Positions 42,200 to 50,610 of a DNA stretch of 64,000 nt are shown here, in pieces; the stretch's first letter is position 1; each line of letters opens with the position of its first letter. The position numbers and the translations under genes were made by a program. The DNA comes from Arthrobacter sp. B2a2-09 (GTDB lineage: Bacteria > Actinomycetota > Actinomycetes > Actinomycetales > Micrococcaceae): the NCBI RefSeq assembly GCF_027587375.1, contig NZ_JAMXIC010000020.1, forward strand, positions 1 through 64,000, given 5' to 3'. The notes below the pieces were generated by a model, which saw nothing but the letters and a program-made list of their open reading frames with translations, was not told the DNA's origin and made no database searches.

Positions 42200-43438
42200 T
42201 CATCGGGGCAGCTGGGCCGCAATGTCTTTCATGACATCGGCTGCGCTCTGCTGTCCGTTGATGGATTTGACGAGGTACTGATTGAAAAGCTGGCCCAGTT
42301 GGTCGCTGTTGGTGTTGCTTGGCATGGGCACTGCCGTGGCTTCGGCGCTCTTAAGGGTCTCCGCGACTCCCGGAATGCCGGCATTGTCAACCCACTTTGT
42401 CTGCTGGGCGGTGCGTGCGGCCAGTGCGCGCCCTGCTGCTGCCAGATCCCCCAGAACCTTGTCGCCGGTCATTTCCTTGAGGGCGGCAAATGCCTTGTCC
42501 GGAGTGGCGCATTGCTTGGAGATGCCCCAGCCTGAGCCGGCGCTGAAAGTCTTCCCGCCGCCCGGGCCGGCGGGAAGGGTGGTGACGCCGACTTTGAACT
42601 TGGCTTTGCCCTTGACGTCCAGCAGGGACCACGGGCCGTCAATACTCATGGCGGTATTGCCGGCCAGGAACTCATTGGCGCTGAACGCCGGATCGCCACC
42701 GGGCAGCTGCGGGGAGACCTTCTCTTTGTTTGTCAGGTCGGAGACCCACTGGAGTCCCTGGGCAAAGGTCGGATCGCTTGCGTCCATGGTGCCGTCTTCC
42801 TTGAGGACGCGCCCGCCGTTGTAGGCGAGGACCTGCGACTCAATCAGGAGGTCGGAGGTGTTGGGCGCGATGGCATGCTTGCCGCCGGCGGACAGCTTCT
42901 TCGCGGCGGCCACGAACTCATCGGCCGTCCAGCCTGCCTTGGGGACGGGCACGCCTGCGGCGTCGAACATGTCCTTGTTGTAGAACATCATCACCGGGCC
43001 CACGTCATAGGGCAGGGCGTACAGATTGTTGTCGGCGCTGAGCCCCTTGATCATGGAAGGGTCGAAGGCGCTCAGGTCCAGGTTGTTCTTCTTCACCAGG
43101 TCATCGAGCGGGAGCATGCCGTCTTTGAGCTGCGCTGTCCGCAGGCTCTGGACCGCCACCAGGCACGGGGCCGTATTCGAGCTGAGCTGGGTGCTCATCT
43201 TGGTGAAGTAGTCCTGGAAAGTAGAACCCTGCAGGGTGATCTTCACATCTCCCAGGGTATTGCTGACATCATCGGCAACCTTCTCCCAGTTCTTCTGGTC
43301 TTCCGTGCCGCCGACCCACATGGCCCAGGTCATGGCGGTCTTGCCGTCTGCGGTACTGCCGGAAGAGCTGCCCCCGCAGCCAGTGAGTCCAATCAGGCCT
43401 AGTGCCAAGGCACCAGCCACCAACGCTTCTTTGCGCAT
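42200..43438 (-). CDS. Sugar ABC transporter substrate-binding lipoprotein
   Basis: 412 residues from ATG 43438. The signal peptide ends in lipobox GLTGC (Cys about 21). Solute-binding family 1 features include PYDVGPVMMFYNKDMFDAAG, GNTAMSIDGPWSLLDVKGKA and the AFAALKEMTGD helix. An alternative start is GTG 43450, four codons upstream; neither has a strong ribosome site. It captures the sugar for the two permeases downstream. Confidence 0.88.
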   Translation of the reverse strand: MRKEALVAGALALGLIGLTGCGGSSSGSTADGKTAMTWAMWVGGTEDQKNWEKVADDVSNTLGDVKITLQGSTFQDYFTKMSTQLSSNTAPCLVAVQSLRTAQLKDGMLPLDDLVKKNNLDLSAFDPSMIKGLSADNNLYALPYDVGPVMMFYNKDMFDAAGVPVPKAGWTADEFVAAAKKLSAGGKHAIAPNTSDLLIESQVLAYNGGRVLKEDGTMDASDPTFAQGLQWVSDLTNKEKVSPQLPGGDPAFSANEFLAGNTAMSIDGPWSLLDVKGKAKFKVGVTTLPAGPGGGKTFSAGSGWGISKQCATPDKAFAALKEMTGDKVLGDLAAAGRALAARTAQQTKWVDNAGIPGVAETLKSAEATAVPMPSNTNSDQLGQLFNQYLVKSINGQQSAADVMKDIAAQLPR

Positions 43439-43492
43439 ATCTTTCACCACGTGCTTTCAGTAGGGAACTGTGCTTTCGAGGAATTTCGAAGG

Positions 43493-44818
43493 TTATTGCC
43501 GGGGAGTCAAAGGATTGGATACCGCGGCCCACATCGGGCCGTCGGGAAAGCTGAAGTCGGCCAGTGTTCCGCCGACCATTTCACCGCCTGCCCCTGGTGC
43601 GGACGGAGGCCAGTAGCAGCCGTCGTGGACATCCACCGGGGTGACGAAGTGCTCGTGCAGGTGGTCGACGAATTCAATCATCCGACCATTCTTGTCGCCG
43701 GAAACTGCCACGAAATCGAACATCGACAAGTGCTGGACGGCCTCGCAGAGACCAACTCCGCCGGCATGCGGGCAGACACGGACGCCGAATTTCGCCGCAA
43801 GGAGGAGGATGGCGATGTTCTCGTTCACTCCCGCAACCCTCGCGGCGTCCAATTGCAAGACCTGCAGGGATCCGGCCTGCAGCATCTGCTTGAACATCAC
43901 CCGGTTCTGGACATGCTCACCCGTAGCCACGGGAATCGGAGCCACGCCCCGGGCAATCGCGGCATGCCCGAGGACGTCATCGGGACTTGTGGGTTCCTCA
44001 ATCCAGGCAATGTCATAGGGAGCCAAGTGCCCCATCCATTCAATGGCTTCCTGAACGTCCCAGCGTTGGTTCGCGTCCACAGCGATCTTGATATCCGGTC
44101 CCACTGCATCGCGGGCGGTGCGGACGCGCCTGATGTCGTCTTCCAGCGAGGCCCCCACCTTGAGCTTGATCTGCCCGAAACCGTCCGCAACGGCCTCCTT
44201 GGCCAGACGCACAAGTTTGTCGTCGCTGTAACCCAACCAGCCCGGCGTCGTGGTGTATGCGGGGTATCCCTCCGCAAGAAGCGCTGCCCTTCGGGCGGCG
44301 CGCCCCGGCTCCGCCATCCGTAATATTCCCAGCGCTTCTTCGTGAGTAAGCGCATCGCTGAGGTACCGGAAGTCCACGAGTGCCACGATCTCCTCCGGAC
44401 TCATCCCGGAAAGCAGCTCCCAGAGAGGGAGCGCTGCCCGCTTGGCCTTGAGGTCCCAAAGCGCGTTGACGACGGCGCCGATCGCCATGTGCATCACGCC
44501 CTTTTCGGGGCCGAGCCAGCGGAGTTGGGAATCGTGGGCGAGGAGCTTCCATGTGCCGCCCATGTCGCCGAGCAGTTCCTCGACGTTGCGGCCCAGGATG
44601 TGGTGCCGAAGGGCCCCGATCGCCGCGGTCTCCACCTCGTTGCCGCGCCCGATGGTGAAAACGAAACCGTGGCCTTCATGACCGTCCCCGGCGTCGGTGC
44701 GGATCACCAGATATGCCGCCGAATAGTCCGGATCCGGATTCATGGCATCCGATCCGTCCAGTTCCTGGGAGGTGGGAAAGCGGATATCGAAGGTGTCCAC
44801 CGCGGTGATGACGCTCAT
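43493..44818 (-). CDS. L-fuconate dehydratase (enolase superfamily)
   Basis: 441 residues. DLKAKRAALPLWELLSGMSP in the capping part, GQIKLKVGASLEDD (catalytic KxK), IAVDANQRWD, WIEEPTSPDD and VATGEHVQNR (metal Asp/Glu/Glu) and CPHAGGVGLCEAVQHL (catalytic His) are visible. It dehydrates L-fuconate to 2-keto-3-deoxy-L-fuconate. First gene of the minus-strand fucose unit, divergent from the hydrolase gene at 44963. Confidence 0.9.
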   Translation of the reverse strand: MSVITAVDTFDIRFPTSQELDGSDAMNPDPDYSAAYLVIRTDAGDGHEGHGFVFTIGRGNEVETAAIGALRHHILGRNVEELLGDMGGTWKLLAHDSQLRWLGPEKGVMHMAIGAVVNALWDLKAKRAALPLWELLSGMSPEEIVALVDFRYLSDALTHEEALGILRMAEPGRAARRAALLAEGYPAYTTTPGWLGYSDDKLVRLAKEAVADGFGQIKLKVGASLEDDIRRVRTARDAVGPDIKIAVDANQRWDVQEAIEWMGHLAPYDIAWIEEPTSPDDVLGHAAIARGVAPIPVATGEHVQNRVMFKQMLQAGSLQVLQLDAARVAGVNENIAILLLAAKFGVRVCPHAGGVGLCEAVQHLSMFDFVAVSGDKNGRMIEFVDHLHEHFVTPVDVHDGCYWPPSAPGAGGEMVGGTLADFSFPDGPMWAAVSNPLTPRQ

Positions 44819-44862
44819 TGTGCTCCTTGCCTTACAGCAGCTCGTTTGCTGGGATGAGCGTA

Positions 44863-44939
44863 AACATCCGATGTCTGCATTGTCAATGGGTCACATTTCC
44901 GTATTATGGAGAGCAACAGCAGACTAGAGCTCGGATGTT
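44863..44939. promoter_or_regulatory. Divergent fucose promoter region with candidate GntR operators
   Basis: AACATCCGA (44863-44871) extends to the near-palindrome ACATCCGATGT, and its inverse TCGGATGTT is at 44931-44939. The AT-rich part between (44893-44909) probably holds the core promoters. A related site, AACATCGGAT, is at 36101 before the GntR gene. The FadR-type regulator at 36133 is the obvious candidate. Confidence 0.5.
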
Positions 44940-44962
44940 AGAGCCAGAGCACGGAGGAATAC

Positions 44963-45874
44963 ATGAACATGAAATTCGCCCGGCTGGGCACTGCCGGAAA
45001 TGAAAAGCCGGTTGTCATCGCCCAAGACGCCAACGGCACCGAAAAGTACTTCAGCCTTGACCCGCTGACGAAGGACATCAACGGAGAGTTCCTCGCCACG
45101 GACGGCATCGCACGCACCCGGGAAGCCCTTGCTGCGGGGAATCTGCCGGAGATTTCGGCCGAGGGGCTCCGGATCGGTGCGCCCATCGCCCGCCCCGGCT
45201 CGGTGGTCTGCATCGGCCTCAACTACACGGCCCACGCGGCCGAATCCGGAGCCACTCCGCCGGAATCGCCCGTGGTGTTCCTGAAGCCAAGCAACACGGT
45301 CAGTGGGCCGTTCGACGCCGCGCCCATCCCGCCGTCGTCGGAAAAGTACGACTGGGAGGTGGAACTCGGAATCGTCATCGGCCGCGAAGCGTCATACCTT
45401 TCCAGCACGGACGAGGCCGCGGACTGCATAGCGGGCTACGTCGTCGCCAACGACCTCTCCGAACGCTACTACCAACTGCCCGGAGCCGCGGGCCAGTGGA
45501 CCAAAGGCAAGTCGCTTCCGCAGTCCACTCCCCTGGGCCCGTGGCTGGTTCCCGCGGATGAGCTCGACGCCGGCCACCTCGCGTTGCGCACCTGGGTCAA
45601 TGGCGAGATCCGCCAATCCTCGGACACTTCGGACATGATCTTCGACGCCCTCACCGTGGTCCACCACCTCAGCCAATACATGGTCCTGGAGCCCGGCGAC
45701 GTCATTCTCACTGGCACTCCGGAAGGCGTGGCGCTCTCCGGCCGCTTCCCGTACATCCAGCCCGGCGACGTGGTGGAGCTTGAGGTAGAAGGGCTCGGCC
45801 GCCAGCGCCAGGAGTTTTACCGGGCCCGCTCTGCCTCGCTTGCAGCAGTAGGCACGGACAAGGCCACGCGGTGA
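44963..45874 (+). CDS. Fumarylacetoacetase-family hydrolase, probable 2,4-diketo-3-deoxy-L-fuconate hydrolase
   Basis: 303 residues. VCIGLNYTAHAAESG, VVFLKPSNTVSGPFD, DWEVELGIVIGREASYL (metal Glu ligands), GYVVANDLSERYYQ and DVILTGTPEGVALSGRFPY are family motifs. In the non-phosphorylative fucose pathway the enzyme splits the diketo acid to pyruvate and L-lactate. ATG 44963 has GGAGGA at 5 nt. Divergent from fuconate dehydratase and coupled to the SDR gene. Confidence 0.85.
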   Translation: MNMKFARLGTAGNEKPVVIAQDANGTEKYFSLDPLTKDINGEFLATDGIARTREALAAGNLPEISAEGLRIGAPIARPGSVVCIGLNYTAHAAESGATPPESPVVFLKPSNTVSGPFDAAPIPPSSEKYDWEVELGIVIGREASYLSSTDEAADCIAGYVVANDLSERYYQLPGAAGQWTKGKSLPQSTPLGPWLVPADELDAGHLALRTWVNGEIRQSSDTSDMIFDALTVVHHLSQYMVLEPGDVILTGTPEGVALSGRFPYIQPGDVVELEVEGLGRQRQEFYRARSASLAAVGTDKATR

Positions 45875-46620
45875 GCACCGAGTTCGAGGGACTCGTAGCG
45901 CTGGTCACCGGCGGTGCGTCGGGCATCGGCGCGGCTATCGCGGACCGGCTCGCCGCCGGCGGCGCGCAGGTTGCGGTACTCGACCTCAACCCGTCCGGGA
46001 CCCCGCATTTCGGCGTCGAATGCAATGTGGCCGACGACGCCTCGGTGCGCGCCGCCGTCGACTCCGTTGCCCGGAAGTTCGGCCGCCTCGACGTCGTGGT
46101 CAACAACGCGGGGATCGGCGCCCAAGGGGACGTCTCGGCCAACGACGACGACGAATGGCACCGGGTGCTGGACATCAACGTGGTGGGCATCGCCCGCGTC
46201 AGCCGTGCGGCCCTGCCGTACTTGCGCGAATCACCGGCTGCGGCGATCGTCAACACGTGCTCCATCGCCGCGACGGCCGGCCTGCCGCAGCGGGCCTTGT
46301 ATTCGGCGTCCAAGGGCGCCGTTTTGTCCCTGACGCTGGCCATGGCGGCCGACCATGTCCGCGAAGGGATCCGCGTTAATTGCGTCAACCCGGGCACGGT
46401 GGACACGCCGTGGGTGGGCAGACTGCTCGAATCCTCCGCCGATCCCGCCGCGGAACGCGCTGCGCTCAACGCCCGTCAGCCCCACGGCCGCCTCGTGGAA
46501 GCGTCCGAGGTGGCCGGCGCCGTCGCCTACCTCGCGAGCCCGCTGTCCGGCTCGACGTCGGGCACGTCCCTCGCGATCGACGGCGGCATGCAAGGCTTGC
46601 GGTTGCGCCCCGTGGGGTAG
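45871..46620 (+). CDS. Short-chain dehydrogenase, probable 2-keto-3-deoxy-L-fuconate dehydrogenase
   Basis: 249 residues. NAD site VTGGASGIGAAIADRL, NNAGIG, Ser in TCSIAATAGL, YSASKGAV (Tyr, Lys), and the C-terminal SLAIDGGMQGL. GTG 45871 overlaps the hydrolase stop (GTGA). It would oxidise 2-keto-3-deoxy-L-fuconate to the diketo acid that the preceding gene product cleaves. Confidence 0.87.
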   Translation: MSTEFEGLVALVTGGASGIGAAIADRLAAGGAQVAVLDLNPSGTPHFGVECNVADDASVRAAVDSVARKFGRLDVVVNNAGIGAQGDVSANDDDEWHRVLDINVVGIARVSRAALPYLRESPAAAIVNTCSIAATAGLPQRALYSASKGAVLSLTLAMAADHVREGIRVNCVNPGTVDTPWVGRLLESSADPAAERAALNARQPHGRLVEASEVAGAVAYLASPLSGSTSGTSLAIDGGMQGLRLRPVG

Positions 46621-46714
46621 CAACGTAACGCAACGCCCGCGCAACCCCTCTCCACCACCGGTTCGCCTATGCTCAACACCAGGCAATCGATGGCGATCCA
46701 CCAAGGAGCAGGGC

Positions 46715-48040
46715 ATGAGCAATTGGCGTATCAGGGACTTCCACTCGTCGGACATGGACGGCATCCTGCACCTTTGGGAGTCGCTCAAAGCGGACAACGT
46801 GGAGCCGGTCTATGCGCTCTCCGAGGTCCTGGCCTCGTGCGAGAAGGACCACGCCGTGGTGGCGGTCCAGGGCGAGCAGGTGGTGGGTGCCGCCGTCGGA
46901 CGTGCGGCCCATGACCAGGGCTGGATCGTTTTCCTGGCCACGCTGCCCGAGTTCCGCGGCCGCGGAATCGGCACCTCGCTGCTGGCCGCCGTCGAGAACC
47001 GGATGACCCCGCACGGCCTCAACAAGCTCTCGGCGCTCATGCCGGAGTCCGAGACCCGAGTGGAAGCCTTCCTGGGCCGCGGCTTCCTGCTCAAGCAAAA
47101 CCTGCACTACTTCGAGCGGACCATCCCCGTGCAGCGCCAGGAGCTCGAGCCGCTGAGCCAGCTCGGCGGCCGCATCCTGGCCCGCGACCTGTGGGAAAAC
47201 GTCGCCGGCATGCGCCGCGAAAAGGAACTGCTGGAACGCCGTCTGGTCCTTCCCCTGGCCGAGGCCGACCTCGCCGACGAGTACGGCGTGGTGCCGCCGC
47301 GCGCCGTCGTGCTCTTCGGTCCTCCCGGGACCGGCAAGACGACGTTCGCCAAGGCAATCGCGTCCCGGCTCGAGTGGCCGTTCGTGGAGGTGTTCCCCTC
47401 GCGGCTGGCCTCCGACCCCAAGGGCCTGGCCGGCGCGCTGCGCGAGACGTTCCTGGAAATCGCCGAACTGGAGCACGCCGTCGTGTTCATCGACGAGGTG
47501 GAGGAGATCGCGTCGCAGCGGTCCGGCGAGCCGCCGTCGCCGTTGCAGGGCGTCACCAACGAGCTCCTCAAGATCATCCCGGCCTTCCGCGAACAGCCCG
47601 GCCGCCTGCTGGTGTGCGCCACGAACTTCATCCGCGCCCTGGACACCGCCTTCCTGCGCCACGGCCGCTTCGACTATGTCATCCCCATCGGCCTGCCCGA
47701 CGTCCACGCCCGCGAGGCCATGTGGCAGCGCTTCATCCCGGCCAGCGTGGTGGACTCGGTGGACGTGGCATTGCTCGTGTCGCGGACAGAAGGGTTCTCC
47801 CCCGCGGACATCGAGTACGCGGCACGCAGCGCCTCCCAGCGTGCTTTGGAAAAAGCCGTTTACACAGCCGGCGCTCCCGGAGCCTCCGGCGCTTCCGGGG
47901 GCGCCGCACCGGCGTCGAACGCTCGCAAGGGACCTGTCACGCAGGACTATCTCGACGCCATCGCCGATACCCGCACGACAGTCAGTGACGAAGTCCACCA
48001 AGGCTTCCTTGAGGACATCGACGTACTCGGCCGGGTTTAG
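46715..48040 (+). CDS. GNAT acetyltransferase-AAA+ ATPase fusion protein
   Basis: 441 residues with two domains. Residues 1-135 form a GNAT fold with acetyl-CoA motif FRGRGIGTSLLAAVE. Residues about 165-400 form an AAA+ ATPase: Walker A GPPGTGKTT (202-210), Walker B VVFIDEVEEIASQ (Asp260/Glu261), sensor-1 VCATN, HGRFDYVIPIG with an Arg-finger position, and SRTEGFSPADIEYAAR as sensor-2. It resembles FtsH/Vps4-like AAA. The Ala/Gly-rich linker near 388-405 precedes the C-terminus. ATG 46715 has AAGGAG at 6 nt. Role unknown. Confidence 0.8.
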   Translation: MSNWRIRDFHSSDMDGILHLWESLKADNVEPVYALSEVLASCEKDHAVVAVQGEQVVGAAVGRAAHDQGWIVFLATLPEFRGRGIGTSLLAAVENRMTPHGLNKLSALMPESETRVEAFLGRGFLLKQNLHYFERTIPVQRQELEPLSQLGGRILARDLWENVAGMRREKELLERRLVLPLAEADLADEYGVVPPRAVVLFGPPGTGKTTFAKAIASRLEWPFVEVFPSRLASDPKGLAGALRETFLEIAELEHAVVFIDEVEEIASQRSGEPPSPLQGVTNELLKIIPAFREQPGRLLVCATNFIRALDTAFLRHGRFDYVIPIGLPDVHAREAMWQRFIPASVVDSVDVALLVSRTEGFSPADIEYAARSASQRALEKAVYTAGAPGASGASGGAAPASNARKGPVTQDYLDAIADTRTTVSDEVHQGFLEDIDVLGRV

Positions 48041-48041
48041 A

Positions 48042-48106
48042 GCAACGCGGGGTCACTTACGGCCCATATTCGGGCCCGGAATGGGCGCTAAGTGACCCCG
48101 CGTTGC
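48042..48106. repeat. Palindromic intergenic repeat, family C
   Basis: Two perfectly complementary 18-bp arms (48042-48059 and 48089-48106), GCAACGCGGGGTCACTTA and its inverse, with a second short inverted pair GCCCAT/ATGGGC inside the 29-nt centre. It starts 1 bp after the fusion-gene stop and ends just before the AAGGAGG ribosome site of the next gene. Confidence 0.88.
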
Positions 48107-48119
48107 AGAAGGAGGAACC

Positions 48120-48779
48120 GTGAACCTGTTTCTGACAATCCTGAGCGGCGTCGCGTGGACGACGGTTTACATTTGCGCGATCCGGATCGGGTTTCGCGAC
48201 AAGACGTACGCGATCCCGGCAGCGGCGCTGGGTCTGAACTTCGCGTGGGAGGTCATCTACTCGGTGCATTCGCTCAGCACGGGACTCTCCGTGCAGGGCG
48301 TCATCAACATTGCCTGGGCGTTGGCCGACGTCGTGATTGTGTACACCTTCCTTCGGTTTGGCCGGCGGGAACTCCCCGGGTTCGTCACGAGGCCGCTGTT
48401 CATCGGATGGGCGGTTCTGCTGGGCCTGGCATCCTTCGCAGTGCAGTGGCTGTTCATCGCCGAGTTCGATTGGGAACCCGCATCCCGCTACGCGGCTTTC
48501 CTGCAGAATCTCCTGATGTCCGGCCTGTTCATTGCCATGTTCGCGGCCCGGCGCGGCCTGCGAGGGCAATCCATGGTGATCGCCGTGGCGAAGTGGATCG
48601 GGACCCTCGCGCCCACCATCAGCTTCGGCATTCTCGAGAATTCACTGTTCATCCTGGGCATTGGCGTCCTGTGCAGCATCTTCGACCTGACGTACATTGG
48701 GCTGCTGTTGTGGGCCAAAAGGAACCCGGGGGCCCTCTCCCGGGACCGGGACTCGGGGGGCCTCCCGGCGGTATCCTGA
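48120..48779 (+). CDS. Seven-helix protein resembling Pyr4/PaxB-type membrane terpene cyclases
   Basis: 219 residues with about seven membrane helices. GLNFAWEVIYSV (about 38-49) matches the N-x-x-WE motif in which the Glu protonates the substrate in Pyr4-type cyclases; acidic residues later (IAEFDWEP, SIFDLTYIGLL) include the position of the second conserved acid. No prenyltransferase or polyprenyl synthase gene is adjacent. Start GTG 48120 has an excellent AAGGAGG at 4 nt. It is followed after 3 nt by ltrA. Cyclase function is an inference; it could be an unrelated family member. Confidence 0.5.
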   Translation: MNLFLTILSGVAWTTVYICAIRIGFRDKTYAIPAAALGLNFAWEVIYSVHSLSTGLSVQGVINIAWALADVVIVYTFLRFGRRELPGFVTRPLFIGWAVLLGLASFAVQWLFIAEFDWEPASRYAAFLQNLLMSGLFIAMFAARRGLRGQSMVIAVAKWIGTLAPTISFGILENSLFILGIGVLCSIFDLTYIGLLLWAKRNPGALSRDRDSGGLPAVS

Positions 48780-48782
48780 ACC

Positions 48783-50030
48783 ATGTCCATGAATCCATTG
48801 CGCCATGCATTGTCGCGCATGGGCGGGCGCGATCCCCAGGAGCTGAATCGCACAGCCACGCCCCTGGAACTGTTCTTTGACTTGACGTTCGTTATCGCCT
48901 TTGGGGTTGCCGGTAGCCAGTTCGCGCACGAGCTGGCCGAGGCCCGTTTCGGCTCCGGGTTGATGGGCTTCACCTTCGCGATGTTCGCCGTCATGTGGGC
49001 CTGGATCAATTTCTCGTGGTTTGCCAGCGCCTACGACACTGACGACTGGGTTTTCCGGGTTGTCACCATGGTGCAGATGGTGGGTGTACTCATCCTTGCC
49101 ATGGGCATCGAACCGATGTTCCAATCGCTCGACGAGGGCCACCGGGTGGACAACTCCACCATGGTGCTGGGTTACATCATCATGCGCTTGGCGTTGGTGT
49201 TCCAGTGGCTGCGTGCGGCGAAGCAGGATCCCGAGCGCCGACGAGCTTGCCTCACCTACGCGAAGTTCCTGGTGGTGGCGCAGATTGGCTGGGTGGTGGT
49301 GCTGATTGTCCACGCCGACATCCTGACGAATTTCCTCATGGCTGCCCCGCTCTTCCTGCTGGAAATGGCGACGCCGTACATCGCCGAGCGCAAAGCCAAG
49401 ACGCCTTGGCACGCGCACCACATCGCGGAACGCTACGGGCTCCTGGCCATCATCGCCCTAGGCGAGTGCTTGATTGGAGCCATCGAAACCCTTAGGGCGA
49501 TCGTGGCCCTGCACGGCTGGTCCGTTGATGCCGCTCTTGTGGGTCTCGGCGGTACCGGGCTGGCTTTTGGAATGTGGTGGATCTACTTCATCCTCCCGGC
49601 AGGCCACGCCCTGCATCACCAACGGCATCAGGCATTCGCCTTCGGATACGGCCACATGTTCATCTTTGGGTCGATCGCCGCCACGGGGGCAGGTCTGCAT
49701 TTGGCCGCGTTCTTCATCGATCATGAGGCACAAATTAGTGCGACCGCCGTCGTGGCCAGCATCGCCGTCCCGGTGGCCCTGTTCGAGGCCTCCTTGACGT
49801 CCCTCTACAGCTACATGCTCGGCCTCGATCGGTCGATTATTGTGATGTCCGCGGCCGTGGCGGTGTTCCTCGCTGGCACCGTGGGGCTCGCAGCGCTCGG
49901 CGTCTCCGTTCCCCTCTGCATGATGGTGATTGTGGCGACGTTGGCTATCTCGATCGTGATCGATGAAAAGCGCGGGGCCGCGCGCCGGCAAGCAGCGCTG
50001 GAAAGGCTGAGGGCACACCCGGCCACCTAG
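48783..50030 (+). CDS. Low temperature requirement protein A (LtrA family)
   Basis: 415 residues, about eleven helices. TPLELFFDLTFVIAFGVAGS near residue 22 and HHIAERYGLLAIIALGECLI near 219 are hallmark LtrA segments; FEASLTSLYSYML follows. LtrA was named in Listeria for cold growth; its biochemical role is unknown. The stop codon and the last codons (Pro-Ala-Thr) lie in a 77-bp sequence repeated 592 bp further on. Confidence 0.88.
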   Translation: MSMNPLRHALSRMGGRDPQELNRTATPLELFFDLTFVIAFGVAGSQFAHELAEARFGSGLMGFTFAMFAVMWAWINFSWFASAYDTDDWVFRVVTMVQMVGVLILAMGIEPMFQSLDEGHRVDNSTMVLGYIIMRLALVFQWLRAAKQDPERRRACLTYAKFLVVAQIGWVVVLIVHADILTNFLMAAPLFLLEMATPYIAERKAKTPWHAHHIAERYGLLAIIALGECLIGAIETLRAIVALHGWSVDAALVGLGGTGLAFGMWWIYFILPAGHALHHQRHQAFAFGYGHMFIFGSIAATGAGLHLAAFFIDHEAQISATAVVASIAVPVALFEASLTSLYSYMLGLDRSIIVMSAAVAVFLAGTVGLAALGVSVPLCMMVIVATLAISIVIDEKRGAARRQAALERLRAHPAT

Positions 50031-50095
50031 GCGGGTTCGCGGGTCTGGGCACGGGACCGCAGTACCGGAACGCAGCGGACGGCCCACACCCACGA
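50019..50095 (+). repeat. 77-bp direct repeat, copy 1
   Basis: It starts with the last codons of the LtrA gene and runs 65 bp past the stop. It differs from copy 2 (50611-50687) at four positions. Beyond the repeat the two loci diverge, although a degenerate CGGTAC/CGCACCG site (50112-50128) resembles the HipB operators. Confidence 0.88.
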
Positions 50096-50192
50096 AGTCG
50101 CCGCGCGAGGTCGGTACAGTTCGCACCGCCACAATGCCGAAGTCGTTAGCAGCACGGTCAACGGCCGTGACCCAGACCGGGGATTGGCGAGG

Positions 50193-50399
50193 TTATCGGT
50201 CGCCGGGGCCGAAACTCATGTGTCCGGGTCCCCTGTTGTAGCGGTATCCGATCTCATAGCGGGAGTAAATGACACCCCTGGCGTACTCAAGTTTGATTTT
50301 CCCGGCGAACTCTTCCGCCTCGTCTTGAGATGCGAAGACGCCAAGCACGGCATTGAAGGATTCCTCTTCATCATGTTGGACTATCCACACCGCAGCCAT
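50193..50399 (-). CDS. Small protein of unknown function (DUF7336-like)
   Basis: 68 residues from ATG 50399: MAAVWIVQHDEEESFNAVLG, ASQDEAEEFAGKIKLEYA, then SRYEIGYRYNRGPGHM. The pattern of a first strand with a Trp/His, then a turn of the form F-x-S-x-x-EAE, is shared with small DUF7336-type proteins. No strong ribosome site. It lies alone between the two copies of the 77-bp repeat. Confidence 0.5.
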   Translation of the reverse strand: MAAVWIVQHDEEESFNAVLGVFASQDEAEEFAGKIKLEYARGVIYSRYEIGYRYNRGPGHMSFGPGDR

Positions 50400-50610
50400 G
50401 CTGACAGGGTACCCAAAACTTGAGCGCCTTGGCCTTCCTAGTAAGACTCGACGGTCTTCCGCGGACCATCTTTCGCACAGCAAATAGCAAGGCCATCAAA
50501 GGCAACTGAAAACCCAGGTGTGGGACTAACTAAGCCGTAAGCCCCAGGAGCTAAATAGCCACACGTCAACAGGCAGCCGCCTGGCGTCTGGGGCCCAGCA
50601 CCGGACGGTG
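50400..50610. other. No gene seen between small ORF and repeat copy 2
   Basis: About 210 bp, somewhat less GC-rich than its surroundings (for example GAAAACCCAGGTGTGGGACT at 50508). I see no reading frame, hairpin or tRNA that I can support. Confidence 0.5.

Noticed and set aside
46355..46714. Longer N-terminal extension of the GNAT-AAA+ protein
   Set aside because: It would overlap the SDR gene by 265 bp and is Arg/Pro/Ser-rich; the ATG at 46715 has AAGGAG at proper spacing and begins the GNAT fold.
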